Positions 18,478 to 28,432 of a stretch of 64,000 nt of DNA are shown here, in pieces. Made by a program: the position numbers and the translations under genes. This DNA is from JACDHG01 sp963811585 (lineage in GTDB: Bacteria > Actinomycetota > Actinomycetes > Propionibacteriales > Nocardioidaceae). The stretch's first letter is position 1. Every line of letters begins with the position of its first letter. Location of the stretch: the NCBI GenBank assembly GCA_963811585.1, contig CAWERR010000008.1, positions 1-64,000 of the forward strand, read 5' to 3'. The notes beneath the pieces were generated by a model, which was not told where the DNA came from, ran no database searches, and saw only the letters and a program-made list of their open reading frames with translations.

Positions 18478-19917
18478 CTAGTGGGTTGCCCACCAGGCCA
18501 GGAGCTCTTCCTTGGCGCGCTCCTCGCCGAGTGGTCCCTCATCGATCCGCCGCTCGAGCAGGAACTGATACGCCTTACCGACAAGGGGTCCTGGCTCGAT
18601 GCCCAGTGTCTCCATGATCTGCCGGCCGTCGAGGTCGGGCCGCATCGAGGCAAGCTCCTCATCCTCTGCCAGGCGGGCGATCCGGGACTCGAGATCGTCA
18701 TACGTCCGACGCAGTCGTTCGGCCTTGCGCTCGTTGCGGGTGGTGCAGTCAGCGCGCGTCAGCACGTGCAGTCGCTCCAGCAGGTCTCCCGCGTCGCGGA
18801 CATACCGGCGGACGGCGGAGTCGGTCCACTCGCCCGTGCCGTAGCCGTGGAAACGTAGGTGCAGCTCGACGAGCTTGGACACGTCATCGGTGACGTCGTT
18901 GGAGAACCGGAGCGCCTTCATCCGCTTGCGTGCCATCTTCGCGCCGACGACGTCGTGGTGGTGGAACGTCACCGTCCCGTCCTTTGTGAAACGCCGAGTC
19001 CGTGGCTTTCCGATGTCATGCAGTAGCGCCGCGAACCGGGTCACGAAGTCCGGACCGCCTCCAGCGAGCCGGTCCTCGAGCGCGATGGCCTGCTCGACGA
19101 CCGTGAGCGTGTGCTCATAGACATCCTTGTGGCGATGATGCTCGTCGACCTCCAGCTGAAGTTGCGGGAGCTCAGGAAGAACAAGCTCGGCAAGTCCGGT
19201 GTCGACGAGCAACGCCAGCCCGATCCGGGGTCGGTCGGCGAGGACGAGCTTGACGAGCTCCTCCCGGATCCGCTCAGCGGAAACGATCGCAATCCGGCCC
19301 GTCATCGCGCTGACGGCGCTCAGCACGTCTTCGTCGACAGCGAAGCCGAGCTGTGCGGCGAACCGCACCGCACGCAGCATTCGGAGCGGGTCGTCGTCGA
19401 ACGACGACTCTGGTGTGCCTGGGGTGCGCAGCCGCTTGGCTGCCAAGTCGTCGAGGCCGCCGAAGGGGTCGACCAGTTCCAACCCGGGCAGCTTGACAGC
19501 CATTGCATTGACGGTGAAGTCGCGCCGCGAGAGGTCGCCCTCGAGCCTGTCGGCGTACTCGACCGCCGGCTTGCGTGAGTCGCGGGCGTAGGAGTCTGAC
19601 CGGTACGTCGTGATCTCGAGATGCCACTCGCCGACCCTGGCGCCGATCGTGCCGAAGTCACGCCCGATGTCCCAGGTGGCGTCGACCCACCCGGTGAGTG
19701 CCGCCTCGATCTCGTCGGGGCGGGCGGAGGTGGCGAAGTCGAGGTCGGAGCCGAGCCTGCCGAGCAGCGCGTCGCGAACACTGCCACCGACCAGCGCGAT
19801 GTCGTGGCCGGCCTTGCCGAAGCGCTGCCCCGCCTGCTCGATGACCGGGATGGCGCGCATCAGCTCCTGCACGGCGGTGTGCTGCGCGGCGGTGAGCTCC
19901 GGCTGCTGGTTCGACAC
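18478..19917 (-). CDS. cca: CCA tRNA nucleotidyltransferase
   Basis: It adds or repairs the 3' CCA end of tRNAs. The nucleotidyltransferase head has GGSVRDALLGR and SDLDFATSARP with the catalytic carboxylates, then RRDFTVNAMAV. A C-terminal HD domain (FAALLHDIGKPRTR, FHHHDVVGAKMARKRM) follows, as in actinobacterial PcnA. The GTG at 19917 (SNQQPELT) is preferred, giving 479 residues; a longer reading to 19980 has no similarity. The gene is divergent from the DUF6049 gene, as in other actinobacteria. Confidence 0.95.
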   Translation of the reverse strand: MSNQQPELTAAQHTAVQELMRAIPVIEQAGQRFGKAGHDIALVGGSVRDALLGRLGSDLDFATSARPDEIEAALTGWVDATWDIGRDFGTIGARVGEWHLEITTYRSDSYARDSRKPAVEYADRLEGDLSRRDFTVNAMAVKLPGLELVDPFGGLDDLAAKRLRTPGTPESSFDDDPLRMLRAVRFAAQLGFAVDEDVLSAVSAMTGRIAIVSAERIREELVKLVLADRPRIGLALLVDTGLAELVLPELPQLQLEVDEHHRHKDVYEHTLTVVEQAIALEDRLAGGGPDFVTRFAALLHDIGKPRTRRFTKDGTVTFHHHDVVGAKMARKRMKALRFSNDVTDDVSKLVELHLRFHGYGTGEWTDSAVRRYVRDAGDLLERLHVLTRADCTTRNERKAERLRRTYDDLESRIARLAEDEELASMRPDLDGRQIMETLGIEPGPLVGKAYQFLLERRIDEGPLGEERAKEELLAWWATH

Positions 19918-20029
19918 GATGCCCCACTGTAGAGACAGGACGCGCCGGGACGTCGCCCGGCAGCGTGGGAGCGGTGACACGGGGCACTAACATTCAAAGG
20001 GTGACAGCCCCCTGCGACGAGCCTCGGTG

Positions 20030-22204
20030 ATGGCTGCCGTACGTCGTCGCGCCTCCACCGTCACGGCCCTCGTTGCCGCCAGCGTGGCGGCAGTCACCGG
20101 AGCCACCTTCGCGGCCAGTCCGGCTACAGCCGCCGAGCCTCCCCACGAGCGCTCGGCTGCCCTCAGCGGCGTCGAGTCGCGGACGGTCGTGGCGGACCCA
20201 CTGACAGATGAGACCGGCCTCGCGCTCACCATCGACAGTGTCCGTCCTGCTGCCCTGCGCGAGGGTCAACCGCTCCGACTCGTCGGCCAGGTCACGAACA
20301 TCGGCGACATCCACTGGCGCAACGCCAAGGTGTATCTCGACATCGAAGCCGAGCCCGTGACCACCAAGGACGGTCTTGCGGCGATCAACACCTCCGAAGA
20401 CCCGTTCGGCACTCGCATCATCGAGATCGGGCTCTTCGACGAGATCGGCAATGTGCCGCCCGGGACCACGAAGTCGTACCAGCTCAGGGTTCCGTTTGCC
20501 GACCTACAGATCAGTGGCGCTCCCGGCGTCTACCAGGCCGGCGCCAGTCTGCTGGCGGAGACGCGGGACGGCCGCGACCTGGATGCCGACGCCCGGGCGG
20601 CGACAGTGGTGCCGTTGTTGCCCGAAGACATGGACGAGCTGCCGCCGGCCGAGATCGTCACCGTGGTCCCCGTCGCAGCCCCCGTCATTCGCCACGCGAG
20701 TGGGAACTTCCTCGACGACCGGCTGGCGCAGTCACTCTCGACCGGCGGCGCGCTCCGCAACCTGGTCGAGTTCCTCGGCTCCGCCCCACCGGACTCGGTC
20801 GAGATCGTCGTCGACCCTGCCCTGCTTGATGCCGTCCGGGACATGACAGATGGCTACCTCGTCACCACCCGCGCGCAGGAGCCTGTCAAAGGCAGTGGCC
20901 GCGAGGGCAGCGGCCAAGTCGTAGCCCAGTCCTGGCTCGACGAGTTCGACGCTGCCGCCGCCAGGCAGGACGTGCTGTTGATGGCATGGGGGTCACCCGA
21001 CTCGAGCGCGCTCGCCCGTGGCCACCTGCCGGGGATCATCGAGTCGGCCGTCCGGGCGAGCAAGGAGTATGCCGAAAGCAACGGGCTGACCGGCCGCATC
21101 GTCAACTGGCAGAACGACGGCGCGTCCACACGGCGAGGCCTGGTGGTCTCGCGCAGCGCCGGTGCGGTGATCCAGATGGCGGCCGACGACACCTTCGTCA
21201 AACTGGCTCCCCAAGAGGGGACCGCCTACCTTCCGTCCCTGGTCTCAGTGGCCAGCGCCCGCGGCCCGCTGACGGCGGCGGTCGCATCGGCAGAACTGGC
21301 TGGTGAGCGGCTCACCACCACGACCAGGGTCCTCGACTTCCGCCAGAACCTGATGGCAGAAGCGACGATCCGCTCACTCGAGCAGTCCACGGATCCCCCG
21401 ATCGCGCTGGTGGCACTCCCGTTCGGCTGGGATCCGGGAGGGCGCGCCGACACGATCAACCTCGACCAGGCCTACTCGTTCCCGGCGATTGAGCCGGTCG
21501 ATCTCCAGGTGGCCACCCAGGTCGAGCCAGCGGCGTACCAAGGACCCATCCGGGTGACCCTGGCCCAGTCGCAGCTGAGCGACGAGCTGGTCGACGCAAT
21601 CGCGCTGATGCGCAGCACCACCCGCACCTTGATGGATGTCTACACCGACGAGGCCGACCGAGCCATCGCGTTCGACCGTCACGTTGCCCTGTCAGCCACC
21701 TCGTTGTGGATCAGCCAGCCACAGCGACGGCTGGCGCTCACGCGGTCGCAGGCGCGTGCGGCGTCCGCGCAGCTGCGCAAGCTGACCGTCACTGGTCCAA
21801 CCTTCGTCGCGCTGTCGAGCCAGTCGGGGCAGTTCCCGCTCACGGTCACCAATGGGTTGGACGAGTCCGTCACCGTGCACGTCAACGTCCGTCCCCAGAA
21901 CCCGGCACTGCGCATCGATCCGATCGACGAGATCGTGCTCGAGCCGGGACAGAGCCGCGACATCGAGGTCAGCACCGAGTCCGACAGCTCGGGCGTCACC
22001 CCCGTGCGAGTGCGGCTGGCGACCGTCGACGACAGGGTCTTCGGCGCGCCTTGGGAGTTCGACGTGCGCGCCACCCAGATCGGTGTCGCGATCTGGGTCG
22101 TGATGGGCGTCGGCGGAGCGGTCCTCGTGGGGACGGCGGTGCTCCGGCTGTTCCGCCGGGTGCGTAGCGGAGGCCTGCACCCGCGCGAGAAACCCAGTCC
22201 ATGA
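20030..22204 (+). CDS. DUF6049 secreted membrane-anchored protein
   Basis: This is a conserved actinobacterial envelope protein of about 724 residues. It has a signal peptide (AVRRRASTVTALVAASVAAV, then a SPATAA cleavage region), a large extracytoplasmic domain with Ig-like features in the C-terminal third (FPLTVTNGLDESVTVHVNV), and a final membrane helix IGVAIWVVMGVGGAVLVGTA followed by basic residues. It is always found before murJ; its stop overlaps the murJ start as ATGA. The role is presumably in peptidoglycan export or assembly, by association. A GTG three bases earlier is an alternative start. Confidence 0.88.
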   Translation: MAAVRRRASTVTALVAASVAAVTGATFAASPATAAEPPHERSAALSGVESRTVVADPLTDETGLALTIDSVRPAALREGQPLRLVGQVTNIGDIHWRNAKVYLDIEAEPVTTKDGLAAINTSEDPFGTRIIEIGLFDEIGNVPPGTTKSYQLRVPFADLQISGAPGVYQAGASLLAETRDGRDLDADARAATVVPLLPEDMDELPPAEIVTVVPVAAPVIRHASGNFLDDRLAQSLSTGGALRNLVEFLGSAPPDSVEIVVDPALLDAVRDMTDGYLVTTRAQEPVKGSGREGSGQVVAQSWLDEFDAAAARQDVLLMAWGSPDSSALARGHLPGIIESAVRASKEYAESNGLTGRIVNWQNDGASTRRGLVVSRSAGAVIQMAADDTFVKLAPQEGTAYLPSLVSVASARGPLTAAVASAELAGERLTTTTRVLDFRQNLMAEATIRSLEQSTDPPIALVALPFGWDPGGRADTINLDQAYSFPAIEPVDLQVATQVEPAAYQGPIRVTLAQSQLSDELVDAIALMRSTTRTLMDVYTDEADRAIAFDRHVALSATSLWISQPQRRLALTRSQARAASAQLRKLTVTGPTFVALSSQSGQFPLTVTNGLDESVTVHVNVRPQNPALRIDPIDEIVLEPGQSRDIEVSTESDSSGVTPVRVRLATVDDRVFGAPWEFDVRATQIGVAIWVVMGVGGAVLVGTAVLRLFRRVRSGGLHPREKPSP

Positions 22205-23864
22205 GCAGCGACACCGGGTCGTCAGCGAGCATCCTGTCCGCCAGCAAGGTGATGGCTGCGGGCACCTTCGTGTCGCGGATCACCGGCTTCATGCGCGCCG
22301 GCTTGCTGGCGGCTGCGATCGGAATCTCGCTGCACGGTGAGGTCTTCAACGTCGCCAACACGATCCCGAACAGCATCTACATCCTGGTCGCCGGGGGGGT
22401 CTTCAACACGGTGCTGGTGCCGCAACTCGTCCGCGCGATCAAGAACGACGCAGACGATGGGCATGCCTACGCCAACCGGATACTCACCCTCGGCGCTCTC
22501 GTGCTCGCCGGCGTCACGGCGGTGCTGATACTGATCGCACCCCTGCTGCTCCGCTTGCTGGTCGACGGCACCTGGTTCACCGACCCCGCTCTCGCCGAGG
22601 AGCGCGAGTCACTGATCGACTTCGCTCGCCTGTGCCTGCCTCAGATCTTCTTCTACGGCATCTTTGTGCTGGTCGGGCAGGTGCTGAACGCCCGGGTCGT
22701 TTCGGCCCGATGATGTGGGCCCCGATCGTCAACAACCTGATCGCGATCGCGTTCATCACGACGTACATCCTCTTGTACGCCGATGGGCCCGCCGGTGGCG
22801 GATACACGAGCGGGCAGGAGCTGCTGCTCGGAGTGGGCTCGACGCTCGGTATCGCCGTGCAGGCCGCGGTGCTTGCTTCCCGTACCTCAAGGCCACTGGG
22901 TTCAAGCTGCGGCCCAGGTTCGACTTCCGCGGCACCGGCCTCGGACACACCCTGCGGCTGGGGATGTGGACAGTCGGCTTCGTCATCGTCAACCAGCTGG
23001 CGTTCTACGTGATGGTCCGCCGCGCGACGGCGGGCGCCGCCGAAGCGGCCAGCGGCGACTCCGACGCAAGCGGCTTCACGGTCTACGCCAACGCCTTCTT
23101 GCTGACACAGGTACCTCACTCCATCATCACCGTATCGCTCGCAACCGCGACGATCCCGCTGATTTCCGCGGCTCGCCGCCGACGGTCGTCTGCACGATGT
23201 CGGCCGCGAGATGAACCAGACGTTGCGGCTCGTGCTGTCGATGATTGTTCCGTTCGCGGCGGCGCTGGTCGTCCTCGGACCTGCACTCGCCACGATCATG
23301 TTCAGCTACGGTCAGGCCGCCGGGGAGACGGCGGCGCTGGGCACCACGTTGGTCGCATTCGCACCGGGGCTGCTGATGTTCAGCGTCCACTACATCGTGC
23401 TGCGCGGCTTCTACGCCATCGAGGACACCCGCACGCCGTTCTTCATCCAGTGCGTCGTCGCGGCCGTCAACATCGGCTTTGCCATCGGGCTGACCACCGT
23501 GGTGTCGCCGCGCAATGTCGCCCCCGCCTTGGCGCTCGCCTACGGCGCTTCCTACACCGTCGGCGCCCTCGTGTCGCTGAGTGTGCTGTCTCGAAGACTG
23601 GGCGGCCTCGCCGGTGCCGACCTTGTCAGATTCGTCATCCGGGTGGCGGTCGCGGCACTGCCGGCGGCGGGGCTGTCGCTGGCGGTAGTCCTCGGCCTCG
23701 ACGCTGCCGGTCTCGAGATCGGCAGCAAGGTCGACGCGCTCGTCATGCTGACGGCTGGCGGCATCGTCGGCATCGTGGCGTACGTCGGTCTGGCGCGGTT
23801 GCTGCGCATCCAAGAGATCGGCCGCATCGTGTCGCTGGTGACGTCGCGCACGGGGAGAGGCTGA
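22201..23864 (+). CDS. murJ: Lipid II flippase MurJ, three frameshifts
   Basis: This membrane flippase moves lipid II across the cytoplasmic membrane. MviN-family landmarks are SKVMAAGTFVSRITGFMRAG, NVANTIPNSIYILVAGGVFN and NAFLLTQVPHSIITVSLATA. Slips near 22700, 22880 and 23175 split it into four pieces that read on in order, ending LVTSRTGRG at 23864. The next gene encodes the pseudokinase-like protein that in mycobacteria is fused to MurJ; here it is separate, 77 bases downstream. Confidence 0.93.
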
Positions 23865-23941
23865 AACCACCAGCACTTCCGTCGCTTGGCAGCACCTAAC
23901 ATGAGAGTGCCCGTGACTGTGAGGACCTAGCGAGGAGGACC

Positions 23942-25485
23942 GTGGGAACGCACCTGGTCGAGCCTGGTGATGTGCTCGCTGACCGTTACGTTGTCGAGGA
24001 CCTGCTGGCGGAGGAAGGCGAGTCCAGTTCCTGGCGCGCCCGAGACAAGATCTTGGCACGGTCGGTCGTGCTGCAGATCCTTCCGTCGGCGTCGCCACAA
24101 GCGGGCGACCTCCTCACAGCCGCGAAACAGGCCTCCCGCATCGCCGACTCTCGCCTGCTGCAGATCCTCGACGCCGTCGACGACGGTGAGCTCAGTGTAC
24201 GTCGTCCGCGAGTGGGCGACCGGCCAGTCCCTCGACGTGGTCCTGGCCGAAGGACCGCTGGCTGCCGGTCGTGCAGCCTGGCTCGTTCGGGAGGTCGCCT
24301 CCGTGATGAGCCACGCACACCGGGTGGGGCTGCCGCACCGCCGGCTCGCCCCCGACACCGTCGTCGTCACCACGTCGAGCGGCATCAAGGTGGTCGGACT
24401 CGGCACGTTCGCCGCATTGCGTGAGGCAGCAGACGACGGCGACCGGCAAGGAACAAGACACCGCCGACCTCGGACGGCTCCTCTACGCCTGCCTGACGGC
24501 ACGCTGGCCGGGCGGCGCCATGACCGGCCTCCCTGCTGCACCGACCGAACACGGCCGACTGCTGCGCCCACGGCAGGTGCGGGCCGGCGTACCCCGCTCG
24601 CTTGACGGCGTGTGCGACCGGATCTTGTCCGACTCATCGCGCTACGGACCTCGGCTCACCTCCGTGGCCGAGGTCAAGGAAGCGCTGGGGCAGATCCTCA
24701 CCGACGAAGGTGTGAGCACCACGGGCGTGGGGGTCGACCCCGCCGTGCCACCCGACTCAGTCAACCGGCGGCCGATCGAGGCACCGCCTGCACTGTTGCC
24801 ACGTGACCCGGGTCCACCCACCGGTGACCAACCCCGCTACGGCGGCCCCGGGCCTGAGCGGGCCAACTCATCGCCGCTGGGTCGATCGCTGCTGTGGACT
24901 GTGCTGGCGGTGCTGATCGCGGGCGTGATCTTGCTGGCCTACCTCGTCGGCCAGCGCGGCGGCGAGCCCGCCGCCAGCGCAGGCACCCCCACAACACCCG
25001 GCGCGTCCACCGACCTTCCGCTGCGACCGATTCGACCCATCTCCGCGGTGTCGTTCGACCCACCACCCGGCTCCGGCGACGAAAACCCGGACCTGGTGCC
25101 GCTGGCAATCGACGGCAACCCCGACACCGCGTGGGAGACAGTCCCCTACTACAACAACCCCGGCTCGGCCTGCTGAAGGACGGAGTCGGTCTGGTCCTCG
25201 ACCTCGGCCGCACTGAGCAGGTAGGCGCCATCCAGTTGACGATGCCCGTCGCGGGCGCCGAACTCGAGCTGCGTGCCGCCCCGTCGACGGCCACGAGCGC
25301 GCCGCAGACGTCTGCCGACGAGTACCCGCTGGTGGAGACGCTGACCAGGGCCTCGACGCAGGATCGCATCACCTTCGAAGAACCAGTCCGCACCAGGTTC
25401 GTGCTGGTCTGGCTGACGAGTCTGCCGCCCGAGTCGTCCGGCTCCTATCGTGGCCTGATCTCCGAGATCCAGGTGTTCGGGGTGA
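23942..25485 (+). CDS. Pseudokinase-like MurJ-associated protein, frame broken
   Basis: This is a protein-kinase-like protein equivalent to the C-terminal part of mycobacterial MviN. It has a degenerate kinase fold (LADRYVVEDLLAEEGESSSW, LPHRRLAPDTVVVT where the catalytic HRD is HRR, and no DFG), then one membrane helix (LLWTVLAVLIAGVILLAYLVG), then a discoidin-like extracytoplasmic domain (IDGNPDTAWET, GLISEIQVFG). Slips are near 24195, 24440 and 25160. One extra G in the run at 25479-25482 removes the stop and fuses it in frame to sigM; with one G fewer the stop TGA at 25483-25485 overlaps the sigM GTG. The GTG start at 23942 follows GAGGAGGA. Confidence 0.85.
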
Positions 25486-26138
25486 CCCACGAGTCTGCCG
25501 CTGACGACGTCGCCCTCCTGAAGGCGCATGTCGCCGGAGATCCGGACGCGTTCGGCGAGCTCGTCAGGCGACATCGTGACCGCCTCTGGGCCGTCGCCCT
25601 GCGGACCACCTGCGACGCCGAGGAGGCCGCCGACGCTCTGCAGGACGCACTGGTGTCCGCATTCCGGCGGGCGGAGACGTTCCGGGGCGACGCACAGGTC
25701 ACCACCTGGCTGCATCGCATCGTCGTCAACGCCTGCCTTGACCGCCTCCGCCGCCGTGGGGCTCGGCCGACCGACCCGCTGCCCGAGGACGAAGACCGGG
25801 CCGCGCTGCTGGGCCAGGGCTCCGGGGCCGACAGCTCGGCCGAGGTCAGCGAGCGCCGAGCAGATGTGATGGCCGCGCTCACCCAGATCAACGAGGACCA
25901 GCGAGCTGCGCTGGTCCTCGTCGACATGGAGGGCTACTCCGTCGACGAAGCGGCCGCGATTCTCGACTGCGCCCCGGGCACTGTGAAGAGCCGCTGCTCG
26001 CGGGGTCGCCTCAAACTCGCCCCGCTGCTAGCCCAGTACCAGGGGAACCCGAGCGCCGACCACGACGTCCAACCGTCATCGACCAATCCGACTCCCATCG
26101 CCTCGACACGCAACACCAACGAAGGACTCCACCCGTGA
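25482..26138 (+). CDS. sigM: ECF sigma factor SigM
   Basis: This extracytoplasmic-function sigma factor has 218 residues. Region 2 is AFGELVRRHRDRLWAVALRT through AEEAADALQDALVSAFRRAE; region 4 is NEDQRAALVLVDMEGYSVDE followed by the helix-turn-helix CAPGTVKSRCSRGRLKLAP. Its place after murJ and before a zinc-binding anti-sigma gene and trxB matches mycobacterial and streptomycete sigM. The GTG at 25482 overlaps the previous stop as GTGA, and its own stop overlaps the next start as GTGA. Confidence 0.92.
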   Translation: MTHESAADDVALLKAHVAGDPDAFGELVRRHRDRLWAVALRTTCDAEEAADALQDALVSAFRRAETFRGDAQVTTWLHRIVVNACLDRLRRRGARPTDPLPEDEDRAALLGQGSGADSSAEVSERRADVMAALTQINEDQRAALVLVDMEGYSVDEAAAILDCAPGTVKSRCSRGRLKLAPLLAQYQGNPSADHDVQPSSTNPTPIASTRNTNEGLHP

Positions 26139-26899
26139 ACCACTCCGCGCATCCGCCGGTTGACGTCCTCGCGGACCACCGCGAGGGCCTCATCTCGGGC
26201 GTCGAGGCGGGTGCCATCACGGCACACCTGAAGACCTGTGCCGACTGTCGCGGCCTCGTCGCATCGCTCGACGACGTGGCAGACCTGCTTGCCGCCGAGG
26301 GCGCTCAGCCGCTTCCGATGCCGGCCGACGTGGCGGCGTCACTCGACGAAGCGCTGACCCGGGCCTCACGGGAGCGGTCGAGCGGCGTACCGAACCTCGC
26401 AGACAGGCGTACGCCGCATGACGGGCCGGCGGAGTCGACCCGGCCTCACCGACGGGTCACCTGGCCACTGCTCGGAGCGGCCGCGGTGGCGGTGCTGGCG
26501 ACCGCCGTCGGCATCCAGTACGTCCCCGACAACTCGTCGTCGGAAGACTCGCAGGCCGGCGGCGGTGACTCCCAAAACGGTTCTCTTGACAGCGGGGACG
26601 ATGCTGCACCCGGCGCCGCCCCCGAGGATGCGATTACGACGGTGACCCGTACCTCGCTGGCAGAGCAGGCCAGACAGCTGGCGACGTACTCCCAAGACCC
26701 CGACTCCGTACAGGGAGAGGCGCCGAAGCGGCTGGAGGGACAATGTGCCACCCCGACCAAGCGGTACGGCTCTGGGCCGGTTTCGCTCATTCTCTGGGAG
26801 GGTGACAGGGCCGTCCTCGTGCTCGACCCCGAAGACCGGACGGCGACCGTTGTCGACTGCGAGACCGCGACGAAGCGGTTGTTCACCAAGAAATACTGA
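26135..26899 (+). CDS. Zinc-binding anti-sigma factor of SigM
   Basis: This membrane-bound anti-sigma factor has 254 residues. The N-terminal ZAS motif is AHLKTCADC (H31, C35, C38). A single helix at about residues 110-130 (TWPLLGAAAVAVLATAVGI) separates it from an extracytoplasmic domain. The product presumably holds SigM at the membrane until an envelope or redox signal releases it. It corresponds in position to RsmA of mycobacteria. The GTG start overlaps the sigM stop. Confidence 0.88.
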   Translation: MNHSAHPPVDVLADHREGLISGVEAGAITAHLKTCADCRGLVASLDDVADLLAAEGAQPLPMPADVAASLDEALTRASRERSSGVPNLADRRTPHDGPAESTRPHRRVTWPLLGAAAVAVLATAVGIQYVPDNSSSEDSQAGGGDSQNGSLDSGDDAAPGAAPEDAITTVTRTSLAEQARQLATYSQDPDSVQGEAPKRLEGQCATPTKRYGSGPVSLILWEGDRAVLVLDPEDRTATVVDCETATKRLFTKKY

Positions 26900-26988
26900 G
26901 CTACTCCCCATGTAGCTGAATGTCCGCACGATGGGGTCATGCACACCTTTAAGCACGGGGTGTCCGAGGCTGCGCGCGGGCGCCACTG

Positions 26989-27014
26989 GGAATGGATCCG
27001 GCCTAAGATCGGTT
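26989..27014 (+). promoter_or_regulatory. SigR/SigH-type promoter for trxB-trxA
   Basis: GGAAT at 26989-26993 and GTT at 27012-27014 are separated by exactly 18 bases, the consensus of the actinobacterial thiol-stress sigma factor SigR/SigH, whose best known target is trxBA. It lies 53 bases upstream of the trxB GTG in the 168-bp gap after the anti-sigma gene. Confidence 0.7.
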
Positions 27015-27067
27015 GTTAAGAGTGCGGGTTTTGAGCCCGACAACAACTCCCCCGAAGCGAGGCATAG

Positions 27068-28009
27068 GTGTCGACCGACGTTCGTGACGTCATCATCATC
27101 GGATCAGGTCCGGCGGGCTACACCGCCGCCATCTACGCTGCCCGGGCGAATCTCAAGCCGCTCGTCTTCGAGGGATCCGTGACTGCCGGCGGCGCCTTGA
27201 TGACCACGACCGACGTCGAGAACTTCCCGGGCTTCCCCGACGGGATCATGGGTCCGGCCCTGATGGATGACCTTCGCAAACAGGCCGAGAAGTTCGGGGC
27301 CGAACTGGTGCCCGACGACGTGACCGACGTCGACCTGACCGGTGACATCAAGATCGTCCGCGACTCAGCGGGCAACGCTTTCCAGGCACGCACTGTCGTG
27401 TTGGCGATGGGATCTGGGTATCGCAAGCTCGGCATCGACGGGGAGGACCGGCTGTCCGGCCACGGCGTCAGCTGGTGTGCGACCTGTGACGGATTCTTCT
27501 TCCGTGAGCAGCACATCGCGGTCGTCGGCGGTGGCGACTCCGCCGTCGAGGAAGCGACCTTCCTGACGCGGTTCGCGTCGAAGGTCACGTTGATCCACCG
27601 TCGCGACGAGCTGCGCGCCAGCAAGATCATGATCGACCGGGCGTTCGCCAACGACAAGATCGAGTTCGCGTGGAACAGCGAGGTCACCGAAATGCTGGGC
27701 GACGACAAGCTCGAGGGCGTCATGCTCCGCGACACCGTGACCGGACAGACCCGCCGACTCGACGTCACCGGTCTGTTCGTGGCGATCGGCCACGACCCGC
27801 GCTCGGAGCTCGTCCGCGGGCAAGTCGACGTCGACGACGAGGGCTATGTCCTGGTCGACGGCACCAGCACGCGTACCAACCTGGAGGGCGTCTTCGCCTC
27901 CGGCGACCTCGTCGACCACATCTACCGCCAGGCTGTCACCGCAGCGGGCACCGGCTGCGCGGCGTCACTCGACGCGGAGCGCTACCTCGCCTCGTTGTCG
28001 GACCACTGA
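27068..28009 (+). CDS. trxB: Thioredoxin reductase
   Basis: This FAD/NADPH flavoenzyme reduces thioredoxin. The 313-residue protein has the FAD loop GSGPAGYTAAIYAARA, the redox pair CATC at residues 137-140, the NADPH loop VVGGGDSAVEEA, and the C-terminal FAD block GVFASGDLVDHIYRQAVTA. It is normal length and intact. The GTG start is preceded by GCGAGG. It forms an operon with trxA 40 bases downstream. Confidence 0.97.
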   Translation: MSTDVRDVIIIGSGPAGYTAAIYAARANLKPLVFEGSVTAGGALMTTTDVENFPGFPDGIMGPALMDDLRKQAEKFGAELVPDDVTDVDLTGDIKIVRDSAGNAFQARTVVLAMGSGYRKLGIDGEDRLSGHGVSWCATCDGFFFREQHIAVVGGGDSAVEEATFLTRFASKVTLIHRRDELRASKIMIDRAFANDKIEFAWNSEVTEMLGDDKLEGVMLRDTVTGQTRRLDVTGLFVAIGHDPRSELVRGQVDVDDEGYVLVDGTSTRTNLEGVFASGDLVDHIYRQAVTAAGTGCAASLDAERYLASLSDH

Positions 28010-28049
28010 CCTACCCTTGACACATCCGCCCACCCCATCAGGAGCCTTG

Positions 28050-28376
28050 ATGAGCAATCTTCCGAGCGTCACCGACGACGACTTCAAGACCACCGTGCTC
28101 GACGCCGACAAGCCTGTGCTCGTCGACTTCTGGGCTGAGTGGTGTGGTCCGTGCCGCCAGGTGGGCCCGATCCTCGACGAGATTGCCAGCGAGCACGGCG
28201 ACAAGATGAACTTCGTGAAGATGAACGTCGACGAGAACCCCGTGACGCCGGCCGGTTACCGGGTGACCGGCATCCCGGCGCTGAACGTCTACAAGGGTGG
28301 CGAGCTCGTCAAGCAGATCGTCGGCGCGCAGCCGAAGGCGTCCTTGCTCAAGCAGCTCGACGAGTTCATCGCCTGA
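28050..28376 (+). CDS. trxA: Thioredoxin
   Basis: This cytoplasmic disulfide reductant has 108 residues with the active site WCGPC at residues 31-35 and the cis-Pro loop TGIPALNVYKGG. It is the electron acceptor of the TrxB encoded just upstream. The ATG at 28050 follows CAGGAGCC. A hairpin follows the stop. Confidence 0.97.
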   Translation: MSNLPSVTDDDFKTTVLDADKPVLVDFWAEWCGPCRQVGPILDEIASEHGDKMNFVKMNVDENPVTPAGYRVTGIPALNVYKGGELVKQIVGAQPKASLLKQLDEFIA

Positions 28377-28393
28377 TCCCGAGGCGGTCGGTT

Positions 28394-28432
28394 GACAACG
28401 CCAGGTCGCTGGTCGCGACCGACGCTGTTGTC
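28394..28432. terminator. Bidirectional hairpin between trxA and GNAT gene
   Basis: GACAAC at 28394-28399 pairs with GTTGTC at 28427-28432, and inside it GGTCGC at 28404-28409 pairs with GCGACC at 28415-28420. It sits between convergent genes and reaches the stop codon of the minus-strand gene. Confidence 0.6.
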
